From Diploptera punctata (lineage: Eukaryota > Arthropoda > Insecta > Blattodea > Blaberidae): a stretch of DNA of 64,000 nucleotides. The DNA is taken from assembly GCA_030220185.1 (NCBI GenBank), contig JASPKZ010007285.1, forward strand, positions 1,057,501 through 1,121,500, written 5' to 3'. Below, in pieces: positions 42,601-52,794 of this stretch (position 1 is its first letter; every line of letters starts with the position of its first letter). The translations under genes and the position numbers were made by a program. A model generated the notes under the pieces. That model was given only the letters and a program-made list of their open reading frames with translations, was not told where the DNA came from and ran no database searches.

Positions 42601-43736
42601 TACTTACTCACTGGCACTATCGAACCCGAAGGTTCATGGCCGCACGGACATAAGCTCTCCACACATCCCTATCCTGAGCTAATGCTTTCCAATCATTCCC
42701 TGTATAATCTACTTCCCTCAAATCATAGTTAATGTTGTTCTCCCACCTCATTCTTGGTTTACCAACTGGGCGTTTTCCCTCTGGCTTTCCTACAAGAAGC
42801 TTCCATGCACGTCTTTCATTCCCCATACGTGCAACATGTCCTGCCCATCGCAGTCTACGAGACTTAACTGTTCTTATTATATCTGGCTTCCTATAAAGAC
42901 CATGTAGTTCATTGTTATGTAGTCTTCTCCATTCACCTGTCTGTTCATCTCTCTTTGGTCCAAAAATTTTCCTAAGAACTTTATTCTCAAATACTCGTAA
43001 TCTCCTTTCCTCCCTTAAAGTAAGAGTCCATGTTTCGCACCCATATAATATAACTGGTAGAATAATAGTTTTATATATTTTCAGCTTAACGTTTTTTGAA
43101 AGGAGTTGGGACATCAAAAGTCTCTGCAATGCATAATAGCAAGCATTTCCAGAATTGAGCCTATGTTTAATTTCTTTGTGGCATCTCATTCCTATTTGTG
43201 ATTATTGTTCCTAGGTATTTGAATTCAGCCAATTCCTCAAAATTTCCCTCATTTGTCATTAGCTGTCCATTTCCATTATATAATGAATTTCTACGTGTGA
43301 CCATATATTTAGTTTTACTGATATTTACTTCCAGTCCTAATTTCTTAGTGTTACTCAATAGTGTGTGCGTGTTGGCCTTTAGTATCTCCTCGCTATCGGC
43401 CAGTAGTACTACATCATCAGCATAAACTAACAGCTTATTAATACCATTGAGTTGTAAGCCTTCCTCATTCTCTAAAGATTTAATGGCATGCTCTAGTACA
43501 AAATTAAATAGTAGAGGAGATAGTGCATCTCCTTGCTTTAACCCATTCTGGATTTCAAAAGTGTCTGAAAACTGTTTGCCTACACGCATCCTACTCGTTG
43601 AGCCATTTAGACACATTCGTATAAGTCTAACTAACTTTTTAGGAATTCCAAACTCCAGCAGGATACTATATAACTTCTCCCTCTTAATTGAATCATATGC
43701 TTTTTTGAAGTCTACATATAGTTGATGTACAGATAA

Positions 43737-43737
<1 letters not shown>
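42601..43737 (-). mobile_element. Longest LINE A copy in the window
   Basis: Two minus frames, 43616-43167 and 43189-42617, separated by one frameshift near 43175. In order: FKKAYDSIKREKLYSILLEF-type sequence upstream of 43616, IPKKLVRLIRMCLNGSTSRM, EIQNGLKQGDALSPLLFNFV (RT motif with GDALSP), NKLLVYADDVVLLADSEEIL (catalytic YADD intact), EFKYLGTIITNRNEM, ILPVILYGCETWTLTLREER, LRWAGHVARMGNERRAWKLL, GRPxMRWENNINYDLREVDY stop. The endonuclease and the N-terminal RT are missing (5' truncation at the ATT tract). It would be the reference for the family here. The RTE-like assignment is inference from the endonuclease start in the 33.6-kb copy. Confidence 0.93.

Positions 43738-43792
<55 letters not shown>
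43738..43792. repeat. ATT microsatellite at the LINE A 5' truncation
   Basis: (TTA)n directly after gataatg. Confidence 0.97.
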
Positions 43793-43793
<1 letters not shown>

Positions 43794-43794
43794 A

Positions 43795-44090
43795 TTAGAC
43801 ATTCTAACTTGGAAAAAAATCAGAAATACAATCATCAGACAACAAATGAAATTCAAAAATTCAATATTAGGTTTTGTGAGATACAGACAACTAGAATGGT
43901 GTGATCATATATATAGAATGCCAGAGAAAAGATTACCGAGACAAGCTTTGGAATGGATTCCACCTGGGAAAGGAAAGAGAGGTCGACCTAGATTTGAATG
44001 GATGAATGATGTAAGAAGAGGAATGAGGGAGTTATGTCTGGAAGAAATGGAATGGGAAGAGAGAAAAATGGAGAAAGAAGATTAAAATTT
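43795..44090 (+). mobile_element. LINE D fragment
   Basis: Frame 43846-44085: FKNSILGFVRYRQLEWCDHI, YRMPEKRLPRQALEWIPPGK, GKRGRPRFEWMNDVRRGMRE, LCLEEMEWEERKMEKED stop. Upstream IRNTIIRQQM belongs to the same frame. Confidence 0.85.
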
Positions 44091-44344
44091 AAAACGTTTT
44101 GGACACAGGAAATTGTTTTATCACTATGTAAAATTGTTTACAAGTAAAAAAAATATTATCATCATTATTAATCACAATTATAAACAGAAAAAAAAGAATA
44201 GCAGGTGGACGGATAGTAAATGGCAGCTGAACTCAGTATTATGGCATAAAAACATATTTTACAGAACAAATAAATGTATTTATCAATGTAGATATTATTA
44301 CGTTATATGGATCAAAGACGTAGTCAAAGGGCACCAAGCTAACA

Positions 44345-44910
44345 TGTTACACTGAGCAACAAAAAAGAAACTTTATTTTTGTCTTAGAAAGAAGCATACG
44401 TGATTCTGATAGTATTTTTCCTCCTGAATTTAAATATGATATCGGTTTTTCTCCATCGCGCAAGGTTTTCGAGAGACAGGCATTTATAATTTCAAACACT
44501 TTAATATGTTCTACATTCGTAACCACACAATATTCGAACATTCGGACTCACCTAGAAAGTAAGAAATGACGATTTTCTGCTATATTTCGCCTGTGGAGCA
44601 TCCCTCTCAATGGTTCAACAATAATCGGCCTGCATATTAGGATTCCATTTGCCTTGATATCTCTTTTCCATAGCTGAAATCTCCTGATGAAAGTGTACCC
44701 CGTGCTCATCGCTCACTGCGCCAAGATAATAAATGGACGAAAAAACGTTTATTAAAAAAATAATTATTTAAACCCAATAATTGAAATTGAAATAAACAAA
44801 CTGTGGGTGATGGAGAAATTTCGAATACATATTTGAAAACACGATAAAAAAACTGCATTAAGTAAAACTATTGGTACTCATGAGACAAAAATCATGTTGA
44901 CCAGTGCAAT
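44345..44910 (-). mobile_element. Repeat R1 copy 3
   Basis: Minus strand carries the same blocks as copy 2: tttttgtctcatgagtacca, the HGVHFHQEISAMEKRYQGK-type region (44640-44720), then the non-coding 3' part with gaatattgtgtggttacgaa. The ORF is shifted in places. Confidence 0.8.
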
Positions 44911-44929
44911 TAGCAACAGAGATGGATTA

Positions 44930-45240
44930 CTGGAGAAGATCAACTCGGACGTTCAGATTAGAAAAAATATAAACGAAAAATTAGGAAAATTATGAAAGTG
45001 GAAAGAAATGTATTGCAGGCAATTGAAGAGAGACGATTAGAATGATAGAAACATCACAAGAGGATGACATCTGATAGAATCTCTAAGAAGATCTTGAATG
45101 GAAAACAGAAGGGAAAATAAGAAAGGGAAGACCTAAAGAAGGTTGATGGACGGTGTGAGAAGAAGTATGACAGAACTGGGACTTACAGATGAGGATGTTC
45201 AGAACCGCTACAACTGGAGATGGAAAATTTCACTGAGATA
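44930..45240 (+). mobile_element. LINE D fragment, heavily shifted
   Basis: Pieces: RNVLQAIEERRLE, HHKRMTSDRISKKILNGKQK, GKIRKGRPKEG, DGVRRSMTELGLTDEDVQNR, YNWRWKIS. Several frame changes. Confidence 0.7.
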
Positions 45241-45245
45241 CGTTA

Positions 45246-45668
45246 AGAGAGGAAAGAAGATTACCAGTACAGTATTTGAGAATAAAGTTCTTAGGAGAAT
45301 TTTTTGGGCTAAAAAGAGACGAACAGGCAGGTGAATGGAGGAAACTACATAATAATGAGCTACATTATATGTATAGGATGTCATATATAATAAGAACAAT
45401 TAAGTCTAGTAGACAGCGATGGGCAGGACATGTGGCACGTATGGGGGATAAAAGAGGTGCATGGAAGCTTCTTGTAGGAAACCCAGAGGGAAAACGACGG
45501 GTTGGTAGAGCAAAAATGAGGTGAGTGAATAACAATATCCATTATTTGAGGGATGTAGAGTATACAGGGGATGATTGGAAAACATTTGCTTAGGATAGGG
45601 ATATATGGAGAGATTATGTCCGCGCGGCCATGAACCTACGGGTTCCATAGAGCCAGTGAGTTAGTTAG
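45246..45668 (+). mobile_element. LINE A 3' fragment
   Basis: FENKVLRRIFWAKKRRTG (shifted), MYRMSYIIRTIKSSRQRWAG, HVARMGDKRGAWKLLVGNPE, GKRRVGRAKMR then stop. The 3' end is intact: ccgcgcggccatgaacctac gggttcc. Confidence 0.83.
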
Positions 45669-45671
45669 TAG

Positions 45672-46575
45672 TAGAAGTACTCTTCCTCTACTATTAAATT
45701 TTGTATTAGAGCAGCCTTCAAATCTTTAGAGGATGAATAATGCCTACAACTCAATGGTATTAATAAGTTGTTAGTTTATGCTGATGATGTAGTACTATTG
45801 GGTGTTAGCGAGGAGATACTAAAGGACAACACGCACACACTACTGAGTAATAGTAAGTAATTGGGACTGGAAGTAAATATCAATAAAACTAAATGTATGG
45901 CCACACAAACAAATACATTATATAATGGAAATGGAGAGCTAATGACAAATTAGGGAAATTTTGAGGAAGTGACTGAATTCAAATACCTAGGAACAATAAT
46001 CACAAATAGGAATGAGATGCACAAAGAAATTAAACATAGGCTCAATTCTGGAAATGCATGCTATTATGCATTTACAGGGTATAATGTCGTCCGAACTCCT
46101 TTAAAAAAAGCATTAAAATGAAAATATATAAAAGTTTTTCTACCACTTATATGGATGCGAAACATGGACTCTTACTTTAAGGGAGGAAAGAAAATTACGA
46201 GTATTTGAGAATAAAGTACATAGGAACATTTTTGTACCAAAGAGAGATGAACAGACAGGTGAATGGAGAAGACAGTGAAGTACATGGCCCTCACAGGAGG
46301 GAAAATACAATAAAACAGTAAAGTCTCATAGTCTGCGATGGGCAGGACATGTGGCACGAATGGGGATGAAAGAGGTGCATGGAAGCTTCTTGTGGGAAAA
46401 CCAGTGAGAAAACGCCCTGTATTAGATGAATAATGAGGTGGGAGAATAACATTAACCATGATTTGAGGGAAATAGATGATACAGGGAATGAATGGAAAAT
46501 ATTAGCTCGGGATAGGGAATAATGGAGAGCGTGGTTATGAACCTACTGGTACCATAGTGCCAGTGATTTAGTTAT
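45672..46575 (+). mobile_element. LINE A copy following another head to tail
   Basis: Starts in the SPLLLNFVLE region. Then VYADDVVLLGVSEEILKDNT, NTHTLLSNSK, GLEVNINKTKCMATQTNTLY and EFKYLGTIITNRNEMHKEIK; later parts are frameshifted (LRWAGHVARMGMKEVHGSFL). The 3' hairpin is degraded (gaacctactggtacc). Confidence 0.83.
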
Positions 46576-47031
46576 AACTATTCCTTTGCAGTATTTTTGT
46601 TGCCTTCTAAATAACAAACAACGTAAATCTTATGTTTGTAACCAGCAGTAATCAAAATCATATTGTGAGCATGCGCAGAGAGCCATAAAAAACAGTTTAG
46701 TTTAAATTATAAATACGACACATCAGTAAAGTTAGATATTAGAAATAAGTTCCTTCACCTCGCCCCCTACCGGTAGAATTCGCATGCGAGCTGTAAATGA
46801 ACAAACTTGACCATTTGAGCCACATCTAGACACATCTGCTTCAAAGTTGGGTAGAGTTCTCCAGGGATCCGTATGAAGTCCTACTCCGCCAAAATCAATT
46901 TCAATTAGCAGTCAACTTCACGTCTCTCATGAATTAGACGCTCGCCTTTGTGAGTATGCAACCCTTCATACAGAAGCTTCACTTCATCTTACTAAAATAA
47001 TGTCCAATCACACTCGTGCATTATCGTAATT
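46576..47031. other. No gene recognised
   Basis: No repeat partner in the window and no long frame. Confidence 0.5.
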
Positions 47032-47043
47032 ACTATTGACTAG

Positions 47044-47326
47044 GTATAGGGTAAAGCAATCCCACTACATGCCTCAGGAGGCCCTAGGAGAAGTAGGAGG
47101 TTAAGGCACTTTATGTCAGCCGGGTTGTCAGCCTGTATGACGGCCGCTTTTATCCGCAGAACAAGCGTCCGATACTCATTTCCGTCAGAGGCTGAGTCGA
47201 CCCCAGGGTCATAATGCCGTCAGAGGGTTTGATTCAGTTTAAAAATCCTGGCCCCACTGGGACTCGAACCCTCAACTTTCCGGCTTGTAGCGTAGTGCAT
47301 CAACCACTACGCAACGGTGCGTCCCC
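47044..47326 (-). mobile_element. SINE3 copy with tRNA head
   Basis: Minus strand: gacgcaccgttgcgtagtgg ttgatgc (A box), gagggttcgagtcccag (B box), gggccaggatttttaaactg, ggcattatgaccctggggtc, gcggccgtcatacaggctga. Probable target duplication ACTATTGACTAG (47032-47043) / ACTATCTACTAG (47327-47338), 10/12. Confidence 0.88.
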
Positions 47327-47399
47327 ACTATCTACTAGAGCATGCCATAAGTACGGCAACACTGTAGTAATACAACGATGTTATAGGGTTTTTCAGGTA

Positions 47400-47963
47400 T
47401 AGAAAATAGTTTATTTAACTTTCAGAGAAGAAGAAGAAGAACATGAGTAATATGTTTTCCTCTGATCGCGGTACCAACGCTATGCAGAGTAGACCATTGG
47501 TGGGGCTGCCACCTCAAAGCTTTAGGTCCAGCTTCTGGATGTACTAACCCCATCTAGAGGGTTGCCACTTCCGCCAAATCCGCCGTGATGAAGGACTCCT
47601 TTTGCGCCGAATCTGCCGTTGAGGTCTTCACCGTAACCCTGGCTAGGGGCCCTTACAGAGTACTATCAGTCGGAGCCAACTGAACCCTGGTTTTTTTTAC
47701 GAGGTTGTTACAGGCAACTCTTGCCTAAACCAGGAAGTGAAGAAGAAGAAGAACTTTCAGAGAGAAAAAAACACTATGAGGTTTAATTTAAGAATTAAAT
47801 TAATGTTTTTATTACCTCACCTCATATCCTTTTTTTACAGAACAAAACCGGTAAGAAACGACAACACTGGTGGGTGATGGAGATAAGCTCCGAAACTGTA
47901 GTCTAGAAGAAAAAGGATATGGGGTGAGGTAATAAAAACATTAATTTAATTCTAGAAAATAGT
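47400..47963. mobile_element. Small foldback element flanked by an 11-bp direct repeat
   Basis: TAGAAAATAGT at 47400-47410 and 47953-47963. Inside, gaattaaattaatgttttta ttacctcac (47792-47840) pairs with 47901-47952 as a near-perfect inverted repeat of about 49 bases around a 60-bp spacer. A B2-tailed SINE-like element sits in its left part. The direct repeat may be a target duplication. Confidence 0.5.
47429..47751 (+). mobile_element. SINE-like element with LINE B2 3' end, perfect 12-bp duplication
   Basis: AACTTTCAGAGA at 47417-47428 and 47752-47763. Head: atcgcggtaccaacgctatg and the shared core accattggtggggctgccac ctcaaag (47493-47519). The last ~45 bases (acaggcaactcttgcctaaa ccaggaagtgaagaag) equal the 3' end of LINE B2. 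No coding capacity; presumably mobilised by B2. Confidence 0.88.
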
Positions 47964-48139
47964 ATTGCTCTTATGGGAACGCTGTTGCCACTTGACGCCG
48001 CAGACTAAGTGACAGAGATGCAAATATAATTATATCCAAGATTCGTTGAAAGGGGGTGGTTCAAAGGCATCTCTGCTAGCCGCTGTTCCGGTAGATGACT
48101 TCATCCCCTAACTTTATTACATAATTGGGTAATAATTAT
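47964..48139. other. No gene recognised
   Basis: Short spacer. Confidence 0.5.
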
Positions 48140-48868
48140 CTCTCTCACTGGCACTATCAAACCCGTAGGTTCATGGCCGCGCGGGCATAAGCTCTCCATA
48201 CATCCCTATCCTGAGCCAATGTTTTCCAGTCATCTCCTGTATAATCTACTTCCCTCAAATCATAGTTAATGTTATTCTCCCACCTCATTCTTGGTCTACC
48301 AACTGGGCGTTTTCCCTCTGGTTTTCCTACGAGAAGCTTCCATGCAAGTCTCTCATTCCCCATACGTGAAACATGTCCTGCCCATCACAGTCTACGAGAC
48401 TTAACTGTTCTTATTATATCTGGCTTCCTATACAGACCATGTAGTTCATTGTTATGTAGTCTTCTCCATTCAACTGTCTGTTCATCTGTCTTTGGTCAAA
48501 AAATGTTCCTAAGAACTTGATTCTCAAATAATCGTAATCTCCTTTCCTCCCTTAAAGTAAGAGTCCATGTTTCGCACCCATATAATATAACTGGTAGAAT
48601 AATAGTTTTATATATTTTCAGCTTAACGTTTTTTGAAAGGAGTTGAGACATCAAGAGTCTCTGCAATGCATAATAACACGCATTTCCAGAATTGAGCCTA
48701 TGTTTAATTTCTTTGTGCATCTCATTCCTATTTGTGATTATTGTTTCTAGGTATTTGAATTCAGCCACTTCCTCAAAATTTCCCTCATTTGTCATTAGCT
48801 GTACATTTCCATTATATAATGTATTTCTATGTGTGACCATATATTTAGTTTTACTGATATTTACTTAG
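48140..48868 (-). mobile_element. LINE A fragment
   Basis: Minus frames 48840-48496 (NGNVQLMTNEGNFEEVAEFK, ILPVILYGCETWTLTLREER) and 48363-48157 (MGNERLAWKLLVGKPEGKRP, GRPRMRWENNINYDLREVDY). Stops between them. The 3' hairpin reads caaacccgtaggttcatg on the plus strand. Confidence 0.88.
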
Positions 48869-49144
48869 GTGAAACTATGTAACTTAATTATTTATTTAGA
48901 ATGAATTAAATAATAAATCAATCCTATATAAAATGACATGTTTACTAGAAAGAACTGCTCCATATGAGCAATGCTATTTTCTAGACGTGAAAAACCTTAG
49001 AGTGGTGTCATTGTAACCTTGTAGCATGTTGTTGAACGGTCTTTTTTGTATATATCTGTAATGTTTAAAGTCTCGAAGTAGCAACATTTTGTGAATAAAT
49101 TCACTGTTTCTCGCATTTAGTAAGTAATACCGCCCTAAAAATAT
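48869..49144. other. No gene recognised
   Basis: AT-rich; the 68-codon minus frame (49180-48974) has no motif. Confidence 0.45.
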
Positions 49145-49447
49145 ATTCAGTACAATGATGATCCAGTAGAAGATCGTCATAGTAACTCCGGTCGTGAAAG
49201 CCTAAGTCAATATAATAATGTTCAGTACAATTTGTTTAGAAGGTGGAATTGGGAAGTACTCGAACATTCATCAAATTCACTAGACATGAGCCCTTGTGCA
49301 TATAACTTATTCACAAAGATCAAAGAACCTCTACGAGGTATTCAATTTCAATCAAGTGTTAATATCCAGAAAACTCTAGATCGATCAGATGACAGAGATA
49401 TCCAGAAATGGTGCTGCACATGGAGTGCGCCGTCCTCCAAGTATTAG
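49145..49447 (+). pseudogene. Mariner transposase C-terminal fragment
   Basis: Frame 49232-49447: FRRWNWEVLEHSSNSLDMSP, CAYNLFTKIKEPLRGIQFQS then a decayed helix and WCCTWSAPSSKY stop. The block WEVLEH-YSPDxSPCDYxLF-PLRG is the mariner region around the third catalytic Asp. Here Tyr-Ser-Pro-Asp became Ser-Asn-Ser-Leu-Asp, and Asp in CDY became Ala (CAY), so the site is broken. Upstream DDPVEDRHSNSGRESLSQ may be the linker. No TIRs found. Confidence 0.75.
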
Positions 49448-49469
49448 GCAACTATAGTTTTCCAAATAC

Positions 49470-49511
49470 GTAAACAAAATTTTTCCTAAGAACTTTATTC
49501 TCAAATACTCT
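49470..49511 (-). mobile_element. LINE A sliver
   Basis: aatttttcctaagaacttta ttctcaaatactc is identical to part of LINE A (complement of RVFENKVLRKIF) and is cut at both ends. Confidence 0.7.
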
Positions 49512-49527
49512 ATTATTATTAATAATC

Positions 49528-50220
49528 CATCCATATTAATTCTGCCCGAAGGCAGGTCTTTTACTGCTTTTCATGCTATGCTTTGCAGCTTTACTAGGGA
49601 ATTATAGGTGTGATAGCTTCCCGTTGCTTTTCACACCGGTGAAGGACGATGATGATGATAGCCTAAGCTGAAAATAAATAAAACTATTATTCTACCAGTT
49701 ATATTATATGGGTGCGAAACATGGACTCTTACTTTAAGGGAGGAAAGGAGATTACGAGTATTTGAGAATAAAGTACTTAGGAAAATTTTTGGACCAAAGA
49801 GAGATGAACAGACAGGTGAATGGAGAAGACTCCATAACAATGAACTACATGGTCTGTATAGGAAGCCAGATATAATAAGAACAGTTAAGTCTCGTAGACT
49901 GCGATGGGAAGGACATATAGCGCGTATGGGGAATGAAAGACGTGCATGGAAGCTTCTTGTAGGAAAGCCAGAGGTAAAACGCCCAGTTGGTAGACCAAGA
50001 ATGAGGTGGGAGAACAACATTAACTATGATTTGAGGAAAGTAGATCATACAGGGAATGATTGGAAAGCATTAGCTCAGGATAGGGATTTATGTAGAGCTT
50101 ATGTCCGCGCGGCCATGAACCTACGGGTTCGATAGTGCCAGTGAGTAAGTAAGTAAATATAGCCATATGATTTCGGGGACCGTTTGGGGCTTAAACTTTT
50201 CCTGACATTTGTTGAATTAA
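49528..50220 (-). mobile_element. SINE1 copy split by LINE A
   Basis: 49528-49663 carries the 3' part (ttctgcccgaaggcaggtct hairpin, caccggtgaaggacgatgat). 50159-50218 carries the middle (ccatatgatttcggggaccg tttggggctt, tcctgacatttg). The tRNA head is missing. The gap is a LINE A insertion in the (GAT)n midsection. Confidence 0.85.
49664..50158 (+). mobile_element. LINE A fragment inserted in SINE1, 6-bp duplication
   Basis: ATAGCC at 49658-49663 and 50159-50164. Coding: NKTIILPVILYGCETWTLTL, FGPKRDEQTGEWRRLHNNEL, GLYRKPDIIRTVKSRRLRWE, GHIARMGNERRAWKLLVGKP, GRPRMRWENNINYDLRKVDH, one frameshift. The 3' hairpin GAACC-TACG-GGTTC and (TAAG)n tail are intact. Confidence 0.9.
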
Positions 50221-50700
50221 TTTCGATGAGTGTGCATAAATACATCCACATTCCAGAGTGGAGCAGCTATTTGCAGTGTTGTGGTATATTTCTATTTTTA
50301 AAGCCCCTCCAGTGTACACTAGGATTATATCGCTGTATAATAGACTCTGATGTAAATAAACAGTAGTCCCATACTGTCAGAAACTGTAGAGAGAACAGAA
50401 AGATTTATTTTGTAAATAAAAACCAAAAGATTCGAATATCTTCTCCAGCTCAGTATATAAACCGACATTCAATGCTTCAGTAAATTCAAGACATTCTAAG
50501 ATTATAGAATAAATAAATACTCTGTAATCTCTGGCATGGATCCGATTCCCCTGTATATACCGTCTGTTCAAAATGAATGGGTAAATTGTGAAGACTTTTA
50601 CAACAAAAGTCAGTCACGCTGGAGAAATGCGTAAACTATGAGAATTCCTCACCGAGATGAATTTATGGACCGATGTTTTATTTACAGACAACATATTTCT
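50221..50700. other. No gene recognised
   Basis: Two 60-64-codon frames on opposite strands, with no motif. Confidence 0.45.
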
Positions 50701-50705
50701 TCTTG

Positions 50706-50706
<1 letters not shown>

Positions 50707-50749
<43 letters not shown>

Positions 50750-50750
50750 T
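50707..50750. repeat. AAT microsatellite
   Basis: (AAT)n bordering the LINE D 3' end. Confidence 0.97.
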
Positions 50751-50754
50751 TAAT

Positions 50755-50945
50755 AAGGAATATTCCACAATACAGTTTTTCTCCTTCAACCTAAAGTGGT
50801 TTGTCGCCAGAGGTTCCTGTCTAAAGCAACTTCTTCCCTCAGATCTCTAGCTTCCATATTTCTCCTCACTCCATCCATTCCACGTTCCCTAGGTCTGCCT
50901 CTTCCACTTCTTTCATTAGTTTTCCAATTAAGGATAAAAAAGAAT
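50755..50945 (-). mobile_element. LINE D 3' fragment
   Basis: Minus frame: LNWKTNERSGRGRPRERGMD, GVRRNMEARDLREEVALDRN, LWRQTTLG stop at about 50794. Confidence 0.8.
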
Positions 50946-51010
50946 GATAATAATAATAATAATAATAATAATAGTTTTATATATTCTGGCAGATTTAGGG
51001 CCATAAGGCC
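50946..51010 (-). mobile_element. LINE F 3'-end fragment with AAT tail
   Basis: As complement: agaaggccttatggccctaa atctgccagaatatataaaa then (CTATT)(ATT)n. This is the 3' terminal hairpin and tail of LINE F, here running into LINE D. Confidence 0.7.
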
Positions 51011-51054
51011 TTCTCTTCCTCCCTCAAAATAAGAATCCATTTTTTTGTATCCAT

Positions 51055-51406
51055 CCATAGTAATTCTGCCCGAAGGCAGGTCCTTCACTACAATCATAGC
51101 ATTTTCATGCTATGGTTGCAGCTTTACTAGGGAATTGTGTAGGTGTGGTAGCTTCCCGTTGCTTTCCACACCGGTGAAGGATGATGATGATGATGATAAT
51201 GATAATGGTAAGGATGACAATGATAAGGATGATGGCCATATGATTTCGGGGACCGTTTGGGCCTTAGAGTTTTCCTGACATTTGTCTTACAGGTGAGGAA
51301 AAACCCCGATAAAAACCTCACCCAGAAAAACTGCCCCGACCGGGGATCGAACCCGGACCCGCAGCGTGACAAGGCAGCACGCTACCTCGAGACCACAGCG
51401 GTGGAC
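51055..51406 (-). mobile_element. Full-length SINE1 with perfect 14-bp duplication
   Basis: TTTTTTGTATCCAT at 51041-51054 and 51407-51420. Minus strand: ccaccgctgtggtctcgagg tagcgtgctg, B box ccgggttcgatccccgg, ggtgaggtttttatcggggt, ggcccaaacggtccccgaaa, (ATC)n, caccggtgtggaaagcaacg, hairpin CTGCC-TTCG-GGCAG, end attactatggatgg. 352 bp, the reference copy for SINE1. Confidence 0.95.
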
Positions 51407-51548
51407 TTTTTTGTATCCATGTCATTTAAACGGAAGAATAACAGTTGTATGTAAGTTGGGTTTAACATTTTCCTTAGAATATTTTGGGATGACAAGAGTT
51501 CCAATAATGCATAATAGCTTGTTTTTTTTCTAAATCGAACATATGTAA

Positions 51549-51835
51549 GGTGCATAGGCCTATATTAATTGGAGTTTCTCGTAAAATGTATCATATTTAT
51601 ACTATTATTATCATTATCGTTAGTGTTATTGTTATTATTATCTTATAAAATGTTGTTTGTACATGAAATTTACATCGCAACATTTACGTTAACCTTTATA
51701 ATTAGTATAGTGTATATATAATCTATATTGTCAAATATGTACTTGTAATTTGTGCTGGTTGAGTGGAAGAGTAGGCCATATGGCCTTACCTCTGCCAGAA
51801 TGAATTAATATTATTATTATTGCTATTATTATTAT
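51549..51835 (+). mobile_element. LINE F 3' UTR insertion
   Basis: Matches 30700-30993: gtttctcgtaaaatgtatca, tgtacatgaaatttacatcg, taattagtatagtgtatata, gtgctggttgagtggaagag, taggccatatggccttacct ctgccagaatgaatt, then (ATT)n. Only the UTR is present. Confidence 0.8.
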
Positions 51836-51972
51836 GTTTGATTTCTTTCTTCCTTATTCCTGTTTTTAGTTACTGTTCCTAAATATTTGAATTCAGCCAT
51901 TTTTTCAAAATATCCCTAATTTATCATTTACTGTCCCCTTCCAGTATTTACTGTGATCATATAGGCCTATTT

Positions 51973-52227
51973 TTTTATTCAATGCCCCAAGCATTGTAAC
52001 CCACTTCTGAATTTGGGGCGCCTGGAAGACGGAGTTACTACCCCGATGATATGATGGGTGGTAAATGATAATGAAGCGCCAGGAGAGTTCTTAACCTAAA
52101 TCCCAGACCATGGACAACCACAGGAATGATTCCCTTTAAGGAAAAAAATCTATAGTTTGACCGGTAATCGAACGTAGGTCCCCATGGATAGTAGTCAGAT
52201 ACCCTGAACACTAGCCCATGAGCCTGG
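51973..52227 (-). mobile_element. SINE6 with perfect 16-bp duplication
   Basis: TCATATAGGCCTATTT at 51957-51972 and 52228-52243. Minus strand: ggctcatgggctagtgttca (A-box region), acgttcgattaccgg (B box), ctggcgcttcattatcatta, ggcgccccaaattcagaagt, ending attgaataaaaaaa. 255 bp. Only copy seen in the window. Confidence 0.9.
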
Positions 52228-52290
52228 TCATATAGGCCTATTTAGTTTTATCGATATTTACTCCCAGTCCCTATTTCGTGGTGTTATTCT

Positions 52291-52792
52291 ATCATAAATA
52301 TTGCATTTGTTCATTTATAATATATCACGTTGATTGTAAATAATATGTGGAGATAAAACAAATGCAACAATTTATTTCTAACTTTTAATAATAAGAAAAC
52401 ATTTGAAAACATCTCATGTAATTGTTGCATCACTTTTTGGTCAGAGCGTCTTGTGCATCACACTGTGGTTCTTATCTACTTTGTTCGCATGTTGTCAGCC
52501 ATAAACACCCAGGAGACTCTCATGTGACCTTGATCGACATATTCGAGTTGACACAAGCAATAAAACTCTGTATTCCCATGTAGTTCCTTGTTTGATTAAA
52601 TGAATAAAATATTTCACTATTCGAAAATTGTGCATAATTGTGAAATACAACTTTATATATGAAAACGGAATAGTTTTGCCATTGAATGCTACCGCACAAA
52701 CAGAAATATTATTTACTCAACTAAATAATATTTAACAACAATAATATAAACGTAAAAGACTCAAGTTAGAACTATATTAGTTTATAATACAT
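52291..52792. other. No gene recognised
   Basis: AT-rich, no long frames. Confidence 0.5.
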
Positions 52793-52794
52793 CT

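Larger units (their letters stand above)
51011..52290 (-). mobile_element. LINE A copy split by SINE1, LINE F and SINE6
   Basis: LINE A pieces (minus): 51011-51054 (ttcctccctcaaaataagaa), 51407-51548 (gtaagttgggtttaacattt, gggatgacaagagttccaat), 51836-51972 (ttactgttcctaaatatttg aattcagcc) and 52228-52290 (ttagttttatcgatatttac tcccagtcc). Colinear with other copies after removal of the three insertions. No usable frame. Confidence 0.85.

Noticed and set aside
50118..50131. UNCG hairpins as bacterial rho-independent terminators
   Set aside because: No U-run follows; they occur at fixed places near the 3' ends of LINE A and SINE1 in a eukaryotic context.
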